Below, in pieces: positions 1-11,530 of a DNA stretch of 64,000 bases (its first letter is position 1; each line of letters begins with the position of its first letter). A model generated the notes under the pieces. It was given only the letters and a program-made list of their open reading frames with translations, was not told the DNA's origin and searched no databases. This DNA comes from Pyrenula massariospora (Eukaryota; Ascomycota; Eurotiomycetes; Pyrenulales; Pyrenulaceae), in contig JAGFMI010000009.1 in the NCBI GenBank assembly GCA_021030905.1, positions 186,001 through 250,000 of the forward strand, written 5' to 3'. The position numbers and the translations under genes were made by a program.

Positions 1-1647
1 ACTTTCTTCATTCATCTCGTCAAAGCAAGAAATGCACCTTTGACAACCTCAAGCGCGAAGAATTAACCCAAACAGCTAACATCCTCAAAGTTTAACAGCC
101 CGTCTGGTCGACGACCATCGCCGCAACGATACGTCTTCAGACTAGCACAGTCCACCTAGAGCCAAGGCATAACTCGCGTCTTACCTAACCTTACGCTCTG
201 CAAGAGCAACATCCCTCACCATTAAACACATATACCAAAGAAAAAAAAAGCCCAACCCTCCCATCCGGCCGACAAGAACAATCTTACGATGAAGAAATAC
301 CGTTTGGGTTTAGCGGAATCCGCCTGTAGAATTAAGGCCCACCGGACGCGGGGACGCCGCGGAACCTTGATCAGATAATTTCGGAAATGGGCCGCGGACA
401 ATGCGAAGAGTCACGATAGTTGTTGAGATGTTCTGAATTAGGATGAATATGTTGCCGTTTGGGCTCTGATCCTGGGCCTGGGATGCTCGGTGCATGACCG
501 GTGTCTCTTGTTGAGAGGCGAAGTTGTTCGGAGTGGGTGGGCTGCGTATTGTTGTGTTGTTTGAAGACTGGGTATGTGACGGGCTTGTTGCCCTTTCCGA
601 AGGTTTTCTGCACGTGGCAGGAGTGGCAAGGTTTACGAAATTTTTTTGGGAATGGCGATCCGAGCGTAAAGACCCTGCCCTTTTGCCCGTAAGCAGAAGA
701 GGAGAAGCGCAATGCTCAGGGTAGTCTGTGTGCCATCTGCAGCAGGGTGACTTGTTTGGGAGGGACTTTTCCAGAAATCGACCGAAACGAGCTCATCGAA
801 GGTACAGCTATCACACCGCCACGGATTGGCAAGAGACATTCCCACCCGAGAAGAATAACTTGCTCGTCGCTTGCACACGCAGTAAAAACCAGTGACTAGG
901 CAATGCCTTCTTCTCAGAGAAGCCCCTACCATAGGCAATAACACCTCCAAAGCTCAAAGCCCAAAAAGGTGCCTACCTTATTTTGTAGGTACTTATCAGA
1001 TCCTCTAGCTCTCAATCAAGATACCTACCCACCACCCAAAAACCGCGTGGCGCGGCGGTACCAGCCCTACCTTACCTACCTCCTATAGTCCAGGCATTCC
1101 CCATCCGGCAAAGCCCATCCCACACCCCAAACAACAAATCCCTGAGGTGCCACGTGTGCTGCCGTTGACGCAGCAGAAAAAACAGGGCAAGGTGAACGGC
1201 GAATTACCCAATCCGTCCAAGACCTCCAACACACTCAATCTCACCTCAGCAATAACAAGATAATCACAAGTCACAAGGACATTTCGGAGGTCCACCGCGC
1301 TGGGTGCACGACAAACACGATTGAAAGCTCGAAAGGGGTTATCAGATTGCTGGAAGAGGTTATTTGGTTGTTGGGTTGGGTGAGACGGGCACGTCGGCGC
1401 GGGTCCGCCGTTATCTGATTGGGTTGGGAGGACCGGCAGGGAGGAGGGTGGTGTGGGTGTAAGGCGGAGACGAGGCATTCTGGGAAGGTATGACTTTTTT
1501 AAGGTTGTTATTTAGTGAAGGAGGTCGGCTTTTAGGCAAGATGAACGAGAGAATGAATCCAACGCCGAGTATGTCTCGCTTGCTTCTGCTCACTATTCAC
1601 ATTGACATGTAAATACCCAACATCTAAATCTCTCGCTTCCGCCGCTG
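1..1647. other. Stretch without a supported gene
   Basis: No reading frame here has family character, and the short ones overlap on both strands. The last few hundred bases lie downstream of the NMT stop codon and should hold its 3' untranslated region and terminator. An exon of a gene beginning before the window could lie in the first 200 bases but cannot be shown. Confidence 0.5.
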
Positions 1648-3348
1648 CTATAGCATAACCATGCCCACACCGCCTCTCTTCTTCTCGTCCGGCTGGTTCT
1701 TCTCGTTCACGCCGCCGTTGATGGGCGCCGTCCTCCAGTTGTAGAGATAGTAGTGTAGTTGGCCGTCGCCGGGGCCGAATTTGAGATGCTCGAGGAAGAG
1801 GGGGTTGTCGTGGAGGGTGAGGGCGTTCATTACGTCAAATTTGGCCTATTTGATATATATGTCAGTCCCTTGAAGATGCGGTGCGAAGGGACATGCTAAC
1901 CTTCTTCGCCTCAATTAGTGCATCCTGTATTAAACCCTGCAACCTCTCTTTCAACCCTTTCTCCTTCTCTGCGAACGCCTTCTCCGTGGCGTAATAATAC
2001 AGATATGCAACCTTCAGATTCTTATACTTGCTCTCCGTAATAACACTGCTATTCAACGCATAAAAGCTGAAGAAGTCTGTGATCTTCTTACTGTCGGGGT
2101 CCTCCACTACATAGCTGTACATCACCCGGTCATCTAGCGAGTCGACCCTGTTCAAAAGCCAGTGGTCGACCTCTTCCCGGGTGAACTCTTGAGCCATGTC
2201 GAAGCGGTTGAGATAGCGGCGAAGTAGTTCGAGGACGGGGTCGATGTCTTTCGACTCCATGGGCCGTACGCCGGGTGTTTGTGCTTCGGCAGGGAGTGCG
2301 TTCCGCCGTACCATCCGCTCGGGGGTGCTTCCAGCTGGGAGAGGGCTGAAGCCGACTTCGAAGAGCTTCATCCAGTCGAGGGCGCGGTGCATGTACCTAC
2401 ACGACGACACAGGTCGTGGAATGACGATTCCGGCGGTGTAGATTGCCTGGTAGATGCCGTGTAGATGGCATCTTCGGGTGACTTCTTTGATGAGGACGGG
2501 AGTGAGACGTTTCGAACGGAGCTTCTTGTGTATGCAGAGGAAGTTGATTTCGCTGACTTTGATAGAATTGTTGCGGACGCGTAGACGAGTTGGTACACCG
2601 CAAATGCTAGCTACTAGTTTCTTCGACTTGGTGGCCCGGACGCCAACGTGCCAATCCGGGAGCCAGCCGGGAGATTTCAAGGCCCTGAATAACGATCAGT
2701 GGGTAGATTTCCTTCAGTATGGCTGTCATACCAGGAAAAGAAGGTTTGCGAATAATTGAAGCGGAACATGGCGTTTGCGTCTTCGACATAATGGTTTGTT
2801 AGAAGCTCGTAAAGCTCCGTGAGCTCCTCCTCTTTTGTGAGATCAAGTGTACACCATTCAAATCCCTCTATCAGCGGGTCAGGCTCTTTAGGTATTTTTT
2901 CCGGATCCACTTCCTTGATAGGGCCATCTTCCCCTTGGCCGGCAGGGTTTTCGTCAAACCTGGGAACAGGTTGCGTTTGCCAGAATTTGTATGACCCCAT
3001 ATCAGTTTTGTTTTTTCCGCCTAGCGACATACCCGTCATGAGTTCGTTGACATTCATATGCCGTAGAATGTCTTTTGCCTGAGAGCGATCCACCTTTCCA
3101 ACCTCCCCCGCAAGCGCGGGGTTCATATCGAGCAGCTTCTCAGCCATGGCAGATGTTATCTGGGGATTGGGCTTTGCAGTCTCGGAGACATTTTCAGCAG
3201 CAGGCGTATCATTGTCTTTGGCTTTGCCCTTTGACTTTTTCTTCTTTTTGCTCGACTTGGAAGCTGTCTCGGCCGGATCGTCAGGCGTGGGTTGCGCCTC
3301 TGGCTCGTCTGACGGAGGGAGCGAGGTGGTGGGTTGGGATTCGGCCAT
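1648..3348 (-). CDS. NMT1: Glycylpeptide N-tetradecanoyltransferase (N-myristoyltransferase)
   Basis: Transfers myristate from myristoyl-CoA to the N-terminal glycine of cytosolic proteins. I read three exons: 2732-3348, 1901-2684 and 1648-1845, with 47 bp and 55 bp GT-AG introns, giving about 532 residues, usual for fungal NMT. The N terminus is disordered with a lysine block (about residues 31-45), as in ribosome-associated NMTs. The core shows the family signature [10 protein letters not shown] just after the first intron, the late KFGPGDG motif, and a hydrophobic end GVGMVML; in the family the C-terminal carboxylate acts as catalytic base, so the intact end argues for a working enzyme. 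Joining at the first intron restores the family sequence [13 protein letters not shown]. It lies downstream of and co-oriented with the folylpolyglutamate synthase gene, 303 bp away. Confidence 0.96.
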
Positions 3349-3651
3349 CCGGTACTGTGTCTAGGGAGGCGATTTAGGGATAGGGAGCGAAGTGTTTTCT
3401 ACAGAGAGCTCGGAAAGAGTGAACAGCAAGGTATCTAAAGACTTTGGCCTTGAGCTGCCTAGGACTCAGGCGTGAGGCCAGATTGCGGGGGAAATTGTTC
3501 CAGAACTGTGCCTGGATGCTCCCCACACTTCGGATCGTTCCGAAGCCACTCAGTTGGGTCTGTGACGTTGTGCCATTATCCCGCCGACAGCACAGCAAAT
3601 AAAGCAAATACACAGTCTTGATGAGTAATATCTATGGGTATCTCAATCATT
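3349..3651. promoter_or_regulatory. NMT promoter / FPGS 3' region
   Basis: A 303 bp spacer between two minus-strand genes. It must hold the FPGS 3' untranslated region and the NMT promoter. No clear TATA box or known motif was seen. Confidence 0.4.
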
Positions 3652-5297
3652 TCACGTGTCCGTCGTGCTCTTCTCGGACTCCAAAACCTCGAGAAATCCG
3701 CCCACCAGGTGCAAGCTCCCTGTGACCAATGCAACAACGCCGTCTCCTGCCCAGCCCTCGTCAAGTTTGCAATCACGCACAGCTTCCACTGCGTCTTCAA
3801 TAGTTCGAACGACCAACACTTCGGTCTCAGGGTCTATATTTCTCCACGTCTGAGCAAGCTGCCTCTGCACCGTTAGTTGCTCCACGTCAGCAGCGTTGCT
3901 ATTGATGCTAACCAGGTCTGGTCGAAATCCGGAATCGCGGAACGTCGTATTCGAACAGAACACAGCATGAGTGATGGGATGTTCATTACTGGTGGCCTTG
4001 ACCAGTGCCTCGTGTAGCGCTCTGGCAAGTCCATCGGCATTGCGTGTCTGCTGGTTGAATACGAGGACACGCTTTTGTTCCCGGCCGGCAAATTCCGTCT
4101 GCTTTTGGATCTGGTCTGAAAACCAATTTCCGACCGGCTCGATGCTCTCGAGCGTATGACCACCGTCGATACACCAGAGAATGCCTGATTCTCGCCTTGT
4201 CTCACACCGTCCGCCCCATTCTACCTGCCGTAAACCTCTTTTGACCTTATCTGGCAGTTCGCCGAAGAATGGTGCGTTCTGTTTCACTCCCATCCTCTTC
4301 AGCCATTCAATCGCGACAGCTGCGCCAAGGCTGGCATTGAGTTTCTGGAAATCGCCGTTGAGTCCCAGTGGTACCGTTTCGTCTTGTATCTGAGAATATA
4401 TAGGGACCTCTAGCAGATCACATTCCTTTTCCTCGGCCCTGTTTGCCAGTACATCCATGGCAGAAGGCTTCTGGGGAACAGTGAAGCACTTCACGCCGTG
4501 TTTCATGATACCTCCCTTGTGCCACGCTATCTCCTCAAGAGTTCCTCCAAGCATGGCGACATGGTCTATTCCTAGACTCGTTATCCCACAGATGACAGGT
4601 TTGTCGATGATGTTAGTGCTATCGTATTCCCCTCCCACTCCGCACTCAATGATTGCAGCGTCGACGTTCTCTTGGACATAGGCGTGGAAGGCCATTAGGG
4701 TAAGGAAACGAAAGTAGACAGGCTTTGTTGAAGGATCATTAGGATCGAGACCGCTCGATCTGGCAGATTCCTCGAGCTTGTCCCAAGTCTGGAAGAAATA
4801 GTGGGCAAATTGAGCTTCCGAGAGCGGCTTGTTATTGATCTGTATGCGTTCGCGGACGAAGCGGAGGTGGGGAGAAGTGTAGAGGCCAACTCGACCCAGC
4901 TCTCGGTCTTGAAAAGTGACTCCCAAGTGCTGATTCAAGATGGAAGACACAAACGCCGCAGTCGAGCCTTTCCCTTTGGTTCCGGCGATATGAATCATGT
5001 TCAAGCGATTAAAGTCTGAAGGCTGGTTTATGAGTTAGCATGTGCGTAACCCGGAAGATCCTGAGATGCCACCTTATACCCAATCCGCTCACACCACTCA
5101 ATCATCTCCGGAATTGCTTGTTGATTCATGCCCCGTCCGGACTTGCGAATGGCGTCTACCACGGCAAAATTCGACTGCAGGGTATTGAGTGACGCAATAG
5201 CCTCGGCGTATGTGCGCGCCATTGTCATTAGGTTTCGGCGGCGAAGGGGCAATGGCTGGCGAGCAGACGGCGAAGATGCTCGCCATGGCAATTTCAT
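3652..5297 (-). CDS. MET7: Folylpolyglutamate synthase
   Basis: Adds gamma-glutamates to tetrahydrofolates, retaining them in cell and mitochondrion for one-carbon and methionine metabolism. Two exons, 5073-5297 and 3652-5022, are joined over a 50 bp intron (donor GTGGCA, branch-like GCTAAC, acceptor CCAG), giving about 531 residues. The N-terminal block ALNTLQSN-like (here SLNTLQSN) is typical of FPGS rather than dihydrofolate synthase. The ATP P-loop GTKGKGS lies at about residues 89-95, followed by the Mur-ligase-like glutamate ligase domain with GVGGEYDSTN. The first 23 residues are rich in Arg and Ser with only no acidic residues, like a mitochondrial presequence, and Met24 and Met26 precede the conserved core, so two localised forms from one gene are possible. 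Dihydrofolate synthase is the alternative but fits less well. Confidence 0.9.
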
Positions 5298-6716
5298 CTA
5301 CTCATGCTGTGGTGAGCAAAAAGGTCGCCTCGCCCTCTAGCAAGAGCACGAGGGAAGCTGATGCGGGCGGCATCGGAGACCGGCGTTCAAAATCGGCGTG
5401 CCAAGGCTTCCGTGCTTCCCATCAAAATTTGACTACCAGTCCTTGTAGGAGCTTCCTTCGAGCAAGCGAACTTTTTCTGAAATCTGTAACGGAGACATTC
5501 TCCTTGTACTCAGTACAGTTATATTCGTCGCCTCGAAGTTCTCCTTTGTTATCTGATGGAGAACATGCGCTGACTTCGAAATCATTCTCCTCGACCTTGA
5601 GGATTTGGTTGGCAAACATGTGGCAGCTCCTGGCAGCTCCCCAGTTGCGAGCCTCGCATTCCATATTTTCCTCGCTTTTATTATTGTCTCGAAGCTCTTA
5701 GCATATTCTCAAATCTTGTTGGGGCTCAAGTACCGCAACAGGTTGTTGAGCCGCACCGACAGACCCTCTAAAAGCTCGAGCGAGTTAGGCGCTTACAAGA
5801 AAGTAATATTCAAGGCAGGTGATATCAAATTCTGTGACAAGATTCGAAAGTCAAAGGATGGCAACGGAGCCAAAGCAACATCAAGTCTTGTCCCGCTCAG
5901 ACTCATCAGAAATGGAACTTCTCGGTCATCGTCTCGAGGGAGAGAAAGAGCCCAATGTCGAGCTGGCAAGCGACTTGTACGAGAGAAGGTTGAAACGAGC
6001 AGTGACATATCGGAGATGTTGAGGTAGAGTGGTGTGGAGGACCTTTTCATAGAAAATTATAACGCTAGCATTATATGGCGCCTTGAACTGAGCTTCCCAT
6101 CACTCGTCTGCTGTATGTGAGCTGCTTTCATTCAGGGTAGAGAAGTTGTGTTGTCTAAATAAATCTTGCTGACTAAAAGACGAGAGCTGTAGGCTTTTCA
6201 TGACTCATCGCATCTGGCATAAGTTCATTCACTATAAGCCCCAAAGCCGAATTTCTGCCTGCGTCAAGGTAGCAGACGTTTTCACGTTAAATGAAAAGCT
6301 CTTCAATTTTTGTCCTCAAGTGCTCAGGTTGATCGTCTTGAAGTCCCTCCTAATTGCTCTGAGGCTTGGCTTGACCTTTCCTCGCAGCTACAATTCAAGC
6401 TCGAAACAAGTCTTCATTCTCAGCTCTCTACGTCCTCGTTGCAGAATTCGTTCAAGCGGTCTCCCTACTCTGCTAGTTTATATCTTCTCTCAATTTAAGC
6501 GTTGCAACTTAATTTAACTCTTGTGATACTGGGATCTATTACCACTCTCTACGATCAACTACACTACCAAATGAACGTGTCGTTGACATGGCCACTTCCC
6601 TTTTATCCTTTCCTGTAGTCCCTGCAGGATAAACCGTACTCGTGACCGTTCAGTAAGGACTCACGTGTTCCTGCTAGTCTATCTATTCATTGACATTAGC
6701 TAACTAACAACTAGAG
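5298..6716. other. Intergenic, no supported gene
   Basis: Holds the FPGS promoter and the upstream region of the F-box gene. The longest frame (5605-6027, plus strand, 140 codons) has no recognisable domain and a biased composition, and is overlapped by antisense frames, so I do not call it a gene. Confidence 0.45.
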
Positions 6717-8369
6717 ATGATACCTTACATTGCGAACGAGATTCTTGCCGTGATCGTGAACGCTGTCTCACCTCGAGATCTTGTGAATGTTGCTTTGGTC
6801 TCGAGACGACTTCTAGACTTGTGCAGGGACCGACTGCGAGAGCGAAATAGGCTTATACGGAGGTTAAACATAACTTCTTGGGGGGCGCCGAAATTTTTGT
6901 ATAAATTCTCCGATGAAATCCGCTACAAACTTTCTCGTGGCTTACTACATCGCGCTGATTGCCTTGATCTCCGGGGTTATCAAGCCCTCAGCTCTGACGC
7001 TTTCCTTCCGCTGGATGTCACAAGCCAGGAACTGGAAGTCATCGAACTGTTGCTTAAGTCGGCCCCCTTGCTGAATGATGCCCAGATTAAGAAATGGCTA
7101 AGTCTTGCCGAGCAAGGATTCGAATGGCCGATCCCTGCAGCGATCGTCCTTTTGGCTTCTGAACTAAGAGAACTTGCTAGCCATCCATCCATAATAACAG
7201 AAGATTTTGTTGAAGCAGTAACGAGAGCTTCTTACCCACCGGTCACGGATCTTTCAAAGTCCTTGCCATTTCATAGCCTGCGATCTTTGACTTTGGATAG
7301 CTTTCTTACCGAAAGAAGGTCGACAATCCCTGCTCGGGTTCTTTTCGCATTCCCATACTTGGATTACTTTCGTGGCACCGAATTAAGCTTCAGCACCTCC
7401 GAGAAATGCCTCTCCGAGATGATACATTATGATCCGAGACCTAGTCTGAGTTCTCTCCTGCTCTCATCATCGGAGATTGACATTTCGACGTTTCGTCTGT
7501 GGCTCCAAAATCTCGGTCACCTTCGGAATATTGAGTTTTACGCGTGCTTTCTTCGAGAAAACGGTGGTTTGGCTTCCAAAGACGTGGCTCAACGGAATAT
7601 TTGGTCTGACGAAATCTGCGCCTCGCCTTCACGAACATTTATCTCAACCTTAGCTCTTCAGGACTACACGAAAGAAAAATTTCAATCTCTTTCAAGCATA
7701 TATTTAAGAAGATTAGAGAATCTGAAGCGTTTGAACCTGGTATTCAACACGTTTACAGGTGAGGAACGGCCCTTGATTTCGATTTTGCCCTCTGGTTTGG
7801 AGCCTCTTGAAATATCTGAATGCACTGAACAGAGCATATCTTCCTTCAAGCTCAAACGAAAAAAGATACCTGCTGTTATTGTCAATCGGCTTTTTGAGGG
7901 TTTCACAATCGACAAATTCCCTTTTCTTCGCAAAGTCAACCTCGACTTTGACATCACAGAGCTGAAATACGAAGCAGCACCAGTCCGGCGGCCTTCCTAT
8001 GAAACGACGGCACTTTTTTACGAGCGCCTCGAAGAATCGCTTGAGTCTAGCGAGCAGCTTTGTCCTAACACGTATGATATCGCACCAAAGCTAAATGACT
8101 GTGAAGAATCAATCCGTTATCGCGCATTCGATGACCTCTCTAAACATTTGAATGGAATCATGGTGCTTTGGGCTGATAGAGTCTACCATATTTCGCACCG
8201 CACGTGTCCTGTACCACAAAGCAGAGCAAAAAGGTTCAAACCACCCTACGCCTGGATGATAGGTTCTGATTGGGAGTTGAAACGCGAAGTTGACTTGTTA
8301 AGTAGAGCTTCCTTCGAGGATCAACCCTGGGGCTTGAAAGAGATGTTCGAAGGTTACTTGCATGCCTGA
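6717..8369 (+). CDS. F-box domain protein, LRR-like
   Basis: A single uninterrupted frame of 550 codons. The N terminus (about residues 4-50) reads as an F-box: IANEILAVIVNAV followed by SPRDLVNVALVSRRL, the usual helix pattern that docks on Skp1 in SCF ubiquitin ligases. The rest has spaced leucine-rich segments (for example LRSLTLDSF, LSSLLLSSSEID and LKRLNLVF) suggesting degenerate LRR repeats that would bind a substrate, but no specific partner can be named. The start codon sits right after an A-rich leader (CAACTAGAG ATG) and is the first Met of the F-box. Fungal F-box proteins of this type are numerous and lineage-specific. The role in protein turnover is inferred from family knowledge, not shown. 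Confidence 0.8.
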   Translation: MIPYIANEILAVIVNAVSPRDLVNVALVSRRLLDLCRDRLRERNRLIRRLNITSWGAPKFLYKFSDEIRYKLSRGLLHRADCLDLRGYQALSSDAFLPLDVTSQELEVIELLLKSAPLLNDAQIKKWLSLAEQGFEWPIPAAIVLLASELRELASHPSIITEDFVEAVTRASYPPVTDLSKSLPFHSLRSLTLDSFLTERRSTIPARVLFAFPYLDYFRGTELSFSTSEKCLSEMIHYDPRPSLSSLLLSSSEIDISTFRLWLQNLGHLRNIEFYACFLRENGGLASKDVAQRNIWSDEICASPSRTFISTLALQDYTKEKFQSLSSIYLRRLENLKRLNLVFNTFTGEERPLISILPSGLEPLEISECTEQSISSFKLKRKKIPAVIVNRLFEGFTIDKFPFLRKVNLDFDITELKYEAAPVRRPSYETTALFYERLEESLESSEQLCPNTYDIAPKLNDCEESIRYRAFDDLSKHLNGIMVLWADRVYHISHRTCPVPQSRAKRFKPPYAWMIGSDWELKREVDLLSRASFEDQPWGLKEMFEGYLHA

Positions 8370-9840
8370 AGACGTGTACTTTTAAGAAGCAGTCGGTTTT
8401 GATTCGGAAATGAAAGAACGAGAAAAAGGCGATGCATGAACGTTGGGCGACCGCCTTTATCAGTGGTAGAGCATTTCGGTTTTAGTCGGACAACTTGGGG
8501 AAAAGACGTTTTAAGAGCAAAGCCAACGACAGGACATCAATCTGATGGCTCAGAATGAATTCGAACACATCAATTTCTTGGTTTGTCAAGCTTGAAATAG
8601 GACATAGACTTCCTTAGCCAATAGAATGAACTTGTTCCCCCACGCAGGAAGTCTTGTGGCGATAAGGACGCCATTATACGCACGTAGAAACATTACGAAC
8701 AGCTGAGTCATGTGATCTAGCATCGAGCAGGCTGTGCGAATATGTATTGATCTAACGAGGATTGATTCCTTGTATTCGTCCGAAACGTAGAAGTAATAGG
8801 CGTTGACCAGTAGTGTTGGCAAGTCGATGGGCGATGCTAGAGGAACTCGCTATGGTGGAGATGTGAGCTTGAGCAGCAATAGCAGTTGAACACGCATGTA
8901 TTTTGTAGGCTATGACTTGCTTTTCGATCGAGCTTTTTTGCCCCATAGAGAGAGTGTTGGAATCGCTGGCCTGACTTGTGGTGGAGTAGGCCCAAAGGCC
9001 CCTTCCTTGGCAACGGTTGCACCAAAATCTCTTCAGCAAACCGACCAAGTTTTTCTCCTTCGACACTCTATGCTAGCAAGCATGGTTAGCCGTCGCATGA
9101 GACCTTTGACTGCTTTTTGATAATTTTTGCATACTAAACACGATGAGCCACAGGAATCATCAATTTTCGCGTCAACCTCTTGAGGCGAAGCATTTGGTGG
9201 TCTTCACAGCCCCTCGCCGTAATCGCTCGTCTCCTGGCTCGGACCGCACTGGGACTTTGAAACGTCTTTACGTACAACCCAAGATCTTAGTCATGTATCT
9301 CAGACTTGGAAGCCTGATCGATTATAATAATGCAAGGCATGCTCAGCAGGGCTTGTGACAGTCCAGGAAGCATTGATTGGAAGATTGATTGATTGAGCAA
9401 CAACTTGCTTACCATAGTCTCCGCTTCTGGGGCTGCTACAGCCTACAGATACTGCAACTGTATGGCTACGTTCAAAACCTCCAAACATCATAGATTGTCC
9501 CAGCCTAAACGGAGATCGTCCCTTTTCCCTTTCTCGGCGCATATTCTGCATGCTGTGAACACAGCCAGCTATCATCAGCATCTGACCTAACTCCTATGTT
9601 TCGATGTCTGGACGTCCAGAGTCTCCGGAATCCGGATGCGTTGAATATGTTGTCGCACCAAAAGGTTCTCTCAATTGAAGATTCATTTGCATCCTAACCT
9701 CTGGAGATCCATAAAAAGAAATATAAATATTCAGGTCTATCCCTCTTTTCTTTCCCTCTGTCGATCAAATCTAAATCTTAGCATTTCAAAATTACAATTG
9801 CGCTTTTAGAAGCTTTCTTTATCCTAGCCGGGCTCAGCTG
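8370..9840. other. Intergenic, no supported gene
   Basis: Two minus-strand frames (8586-8822 and 8752-9066) contain plausible hydrophobic segments but no recognisable family and no convincing splice joins; a decayed or multi-exon gene is possible. The last 130 bases are the promoter of the following secreted-protein gene. Confidence 0.4.
9711..9730 (+). promoter_or_regulatory. TATA-like A/T block upstream of the 9841 gene
   Basis: The block ATAAAAAGAAATATAAATAT lies about 110 bp before the start codon at 9841, followed by a pyrimidine-rich CCCTCTTTTCTTTCCCTC tract. This is the usual layout of an inducible fungal promoter. It is positional evidence only. Confidence 0.35.
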
Positions 9841-11088
9841 ATGCATTTCATCACGCCCCAAATTTCGTTCCTCTTCTTGCCTTATCTTGCTTTCACTCAC
9901 GCAGGATACCTATGCTACAGCACACTGCAGAATGCAGACGGCTTTGGCGGCGGCACGGGGGCAGTCCAGAATACTCAAGTTGCAACCGCTTATCTCCTCA
10001 AAGACCTTATCAATCCTGCAAATGGCCAGAACGTCCCCACGCCTGAGCTTAAAACAGGAGATAACTCGAAGTTCTGGGCAGAGTCTGCAGGCGAGACGAC
10101 TGTCTCTTTGAAGCGATCTAACGACAAGAAGGACCTCTCAGCAGGAAATCTTGACGTTCTCCAGACGATCAATGTGGTCTTGAACTTGACGAACTCCTGT
10201 GTCATGGGCTCGCAACCAGTTACGGATGATTGGGCGGTATATGTGACTACGATCAGCCATGTCAGCAAGAGGGAAGACTCTGAAGAAATAGAGTATGTTC
10301 TTGACGTATAGGAATCCATAAACAGATTGCTAACGAGATATAGCATACCTTCTAGCGAAGATCCAGCAGATGTCTTGGACGTGCGAGCTAGTCCCGATGC
10401 TAACAACGTCAATTTACCGAACGTTCCGCCCAATTATTGGGGCATCTTCCGCATTGCAGCACTCACACTGGGTGCTCTATATCGTACTAATCAGCAAAAC
10501 GTCAACATCCCCACACTGACGATCTCGGGGATTCAATCCTACACCAGCGTTGCTGAAGATCCCGAATCAAATAATATGGCTGGTGGCCTACAGCAAGCCA
10601 TGAACAACGCACATGACCAGCATCAGTCAGCTGTGACATTTGGAATCAACCATGACTATTTCACAGCCTTCTACATAGTAGGTTACACCAACCTCAATTT
10701 CTCACATCCAAGCGATCAGATCCACTAATGGCCGTAACAGCAAGACGGTTTCATCGATTGGCATGATGTCCTCCAAGAGCTTGGTGATGGCAATGCAAGC
10801 GACACGGATCGGATCAATACCCGCATCGCAAACATGATGCAGCAAGCGTGGAGGGATCTTGCACAGAGAGGCGTCACAACTGACATATACCACTGGCGCT
10901 TCCCAACCGACAACCAGGCACAGCCCGATAGAATCATCCGTGCCCAAGTGTCGAGGTTCTTGATCACGAGGCCGGCGCCTTCGGGGACCTCAACTGCACC
11001 GCCGCCACAAGGAGGAGGAGGTGGGAAGAGGGATATGGTAGACATGGAGGAAATCGAGGGGAAGAGAGCTGTTCCTTTTGAAGCGTGA
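9841..11088 (+). CDS. Secreted protein of unknown function
   Basis: I do not recognise the family. Three exons, 9841-10292, 10344-10677 and 10741-11088, join in frame over 51 bp and 63 bp introns (donors GTATGT and GTAGGT; the branch-like GCTAAC and ACTAAT are visible), giving about 377 residues. The first 22 residues form a hydrophobic signal peptide ending near THAG. The mature part has few cysteines and contains YWGIFRIAALTLGALYRT, FGINHDYFTAFYI and a late DIYHWRFPTDNQ segment. A glycine run and basic residues lie near the C terminus. Secretion is likely; enzymatic function cannot be inferred. The gene sits between two F-box genes with no obvious functional link. Confidence 0.75.
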
Positions 11089-11530
11089 AGAAAATGGTCT
11101 TCGCAAAATTGATCGAGTGTTCCGAAACTAGCGTAGGTGGAGTCGTGGCCCTTTCTTCACAATACATACATTGTAATACCATTTGGGCATGTCACTATCT
11201 CATGTCTCTCGTTCGACCGTCTGTATGTAATAGCGCTTGATTACCTTTGTGGGACACTTTAATCAAGCCTTATAATTTAAGACATTCAAAGATTTGGATT
11301 CTATAAGGCTACTTTTTCTGAAAAGACTAGGATTCCATATTTCCCCACGAAAACATAACGGATTTTGTGGGCAGAAGGTCAGGCAGCAGCAGGTTTTTGG
11401 CCCCCCCAACCAACATTCGCAGCAGTCGTTAGGTCATAAAAGCTTAAATTAAGGCGCATTCCATGTGCAACTCTCAAGTATTCCAAAGGCTGCTACGAGC
11501 CATAGCTTTCCCCCCGAATCTCGTGTAACA
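11089..11530. other. Intergenic, no gene seen
   Basis: 442 bp of A/T-rich spacer with a short C run near 11401. It should hold the 3' end of the secreted-protein gene and the promoter of the next F-box gene. Confidence 0.5.

Noticed and set aside
8586-9066. Two minus-strand frames that might be exons of one gene
   Set aside because: No consistent splice join restores a recognisable family; left as a possible decayed gene.
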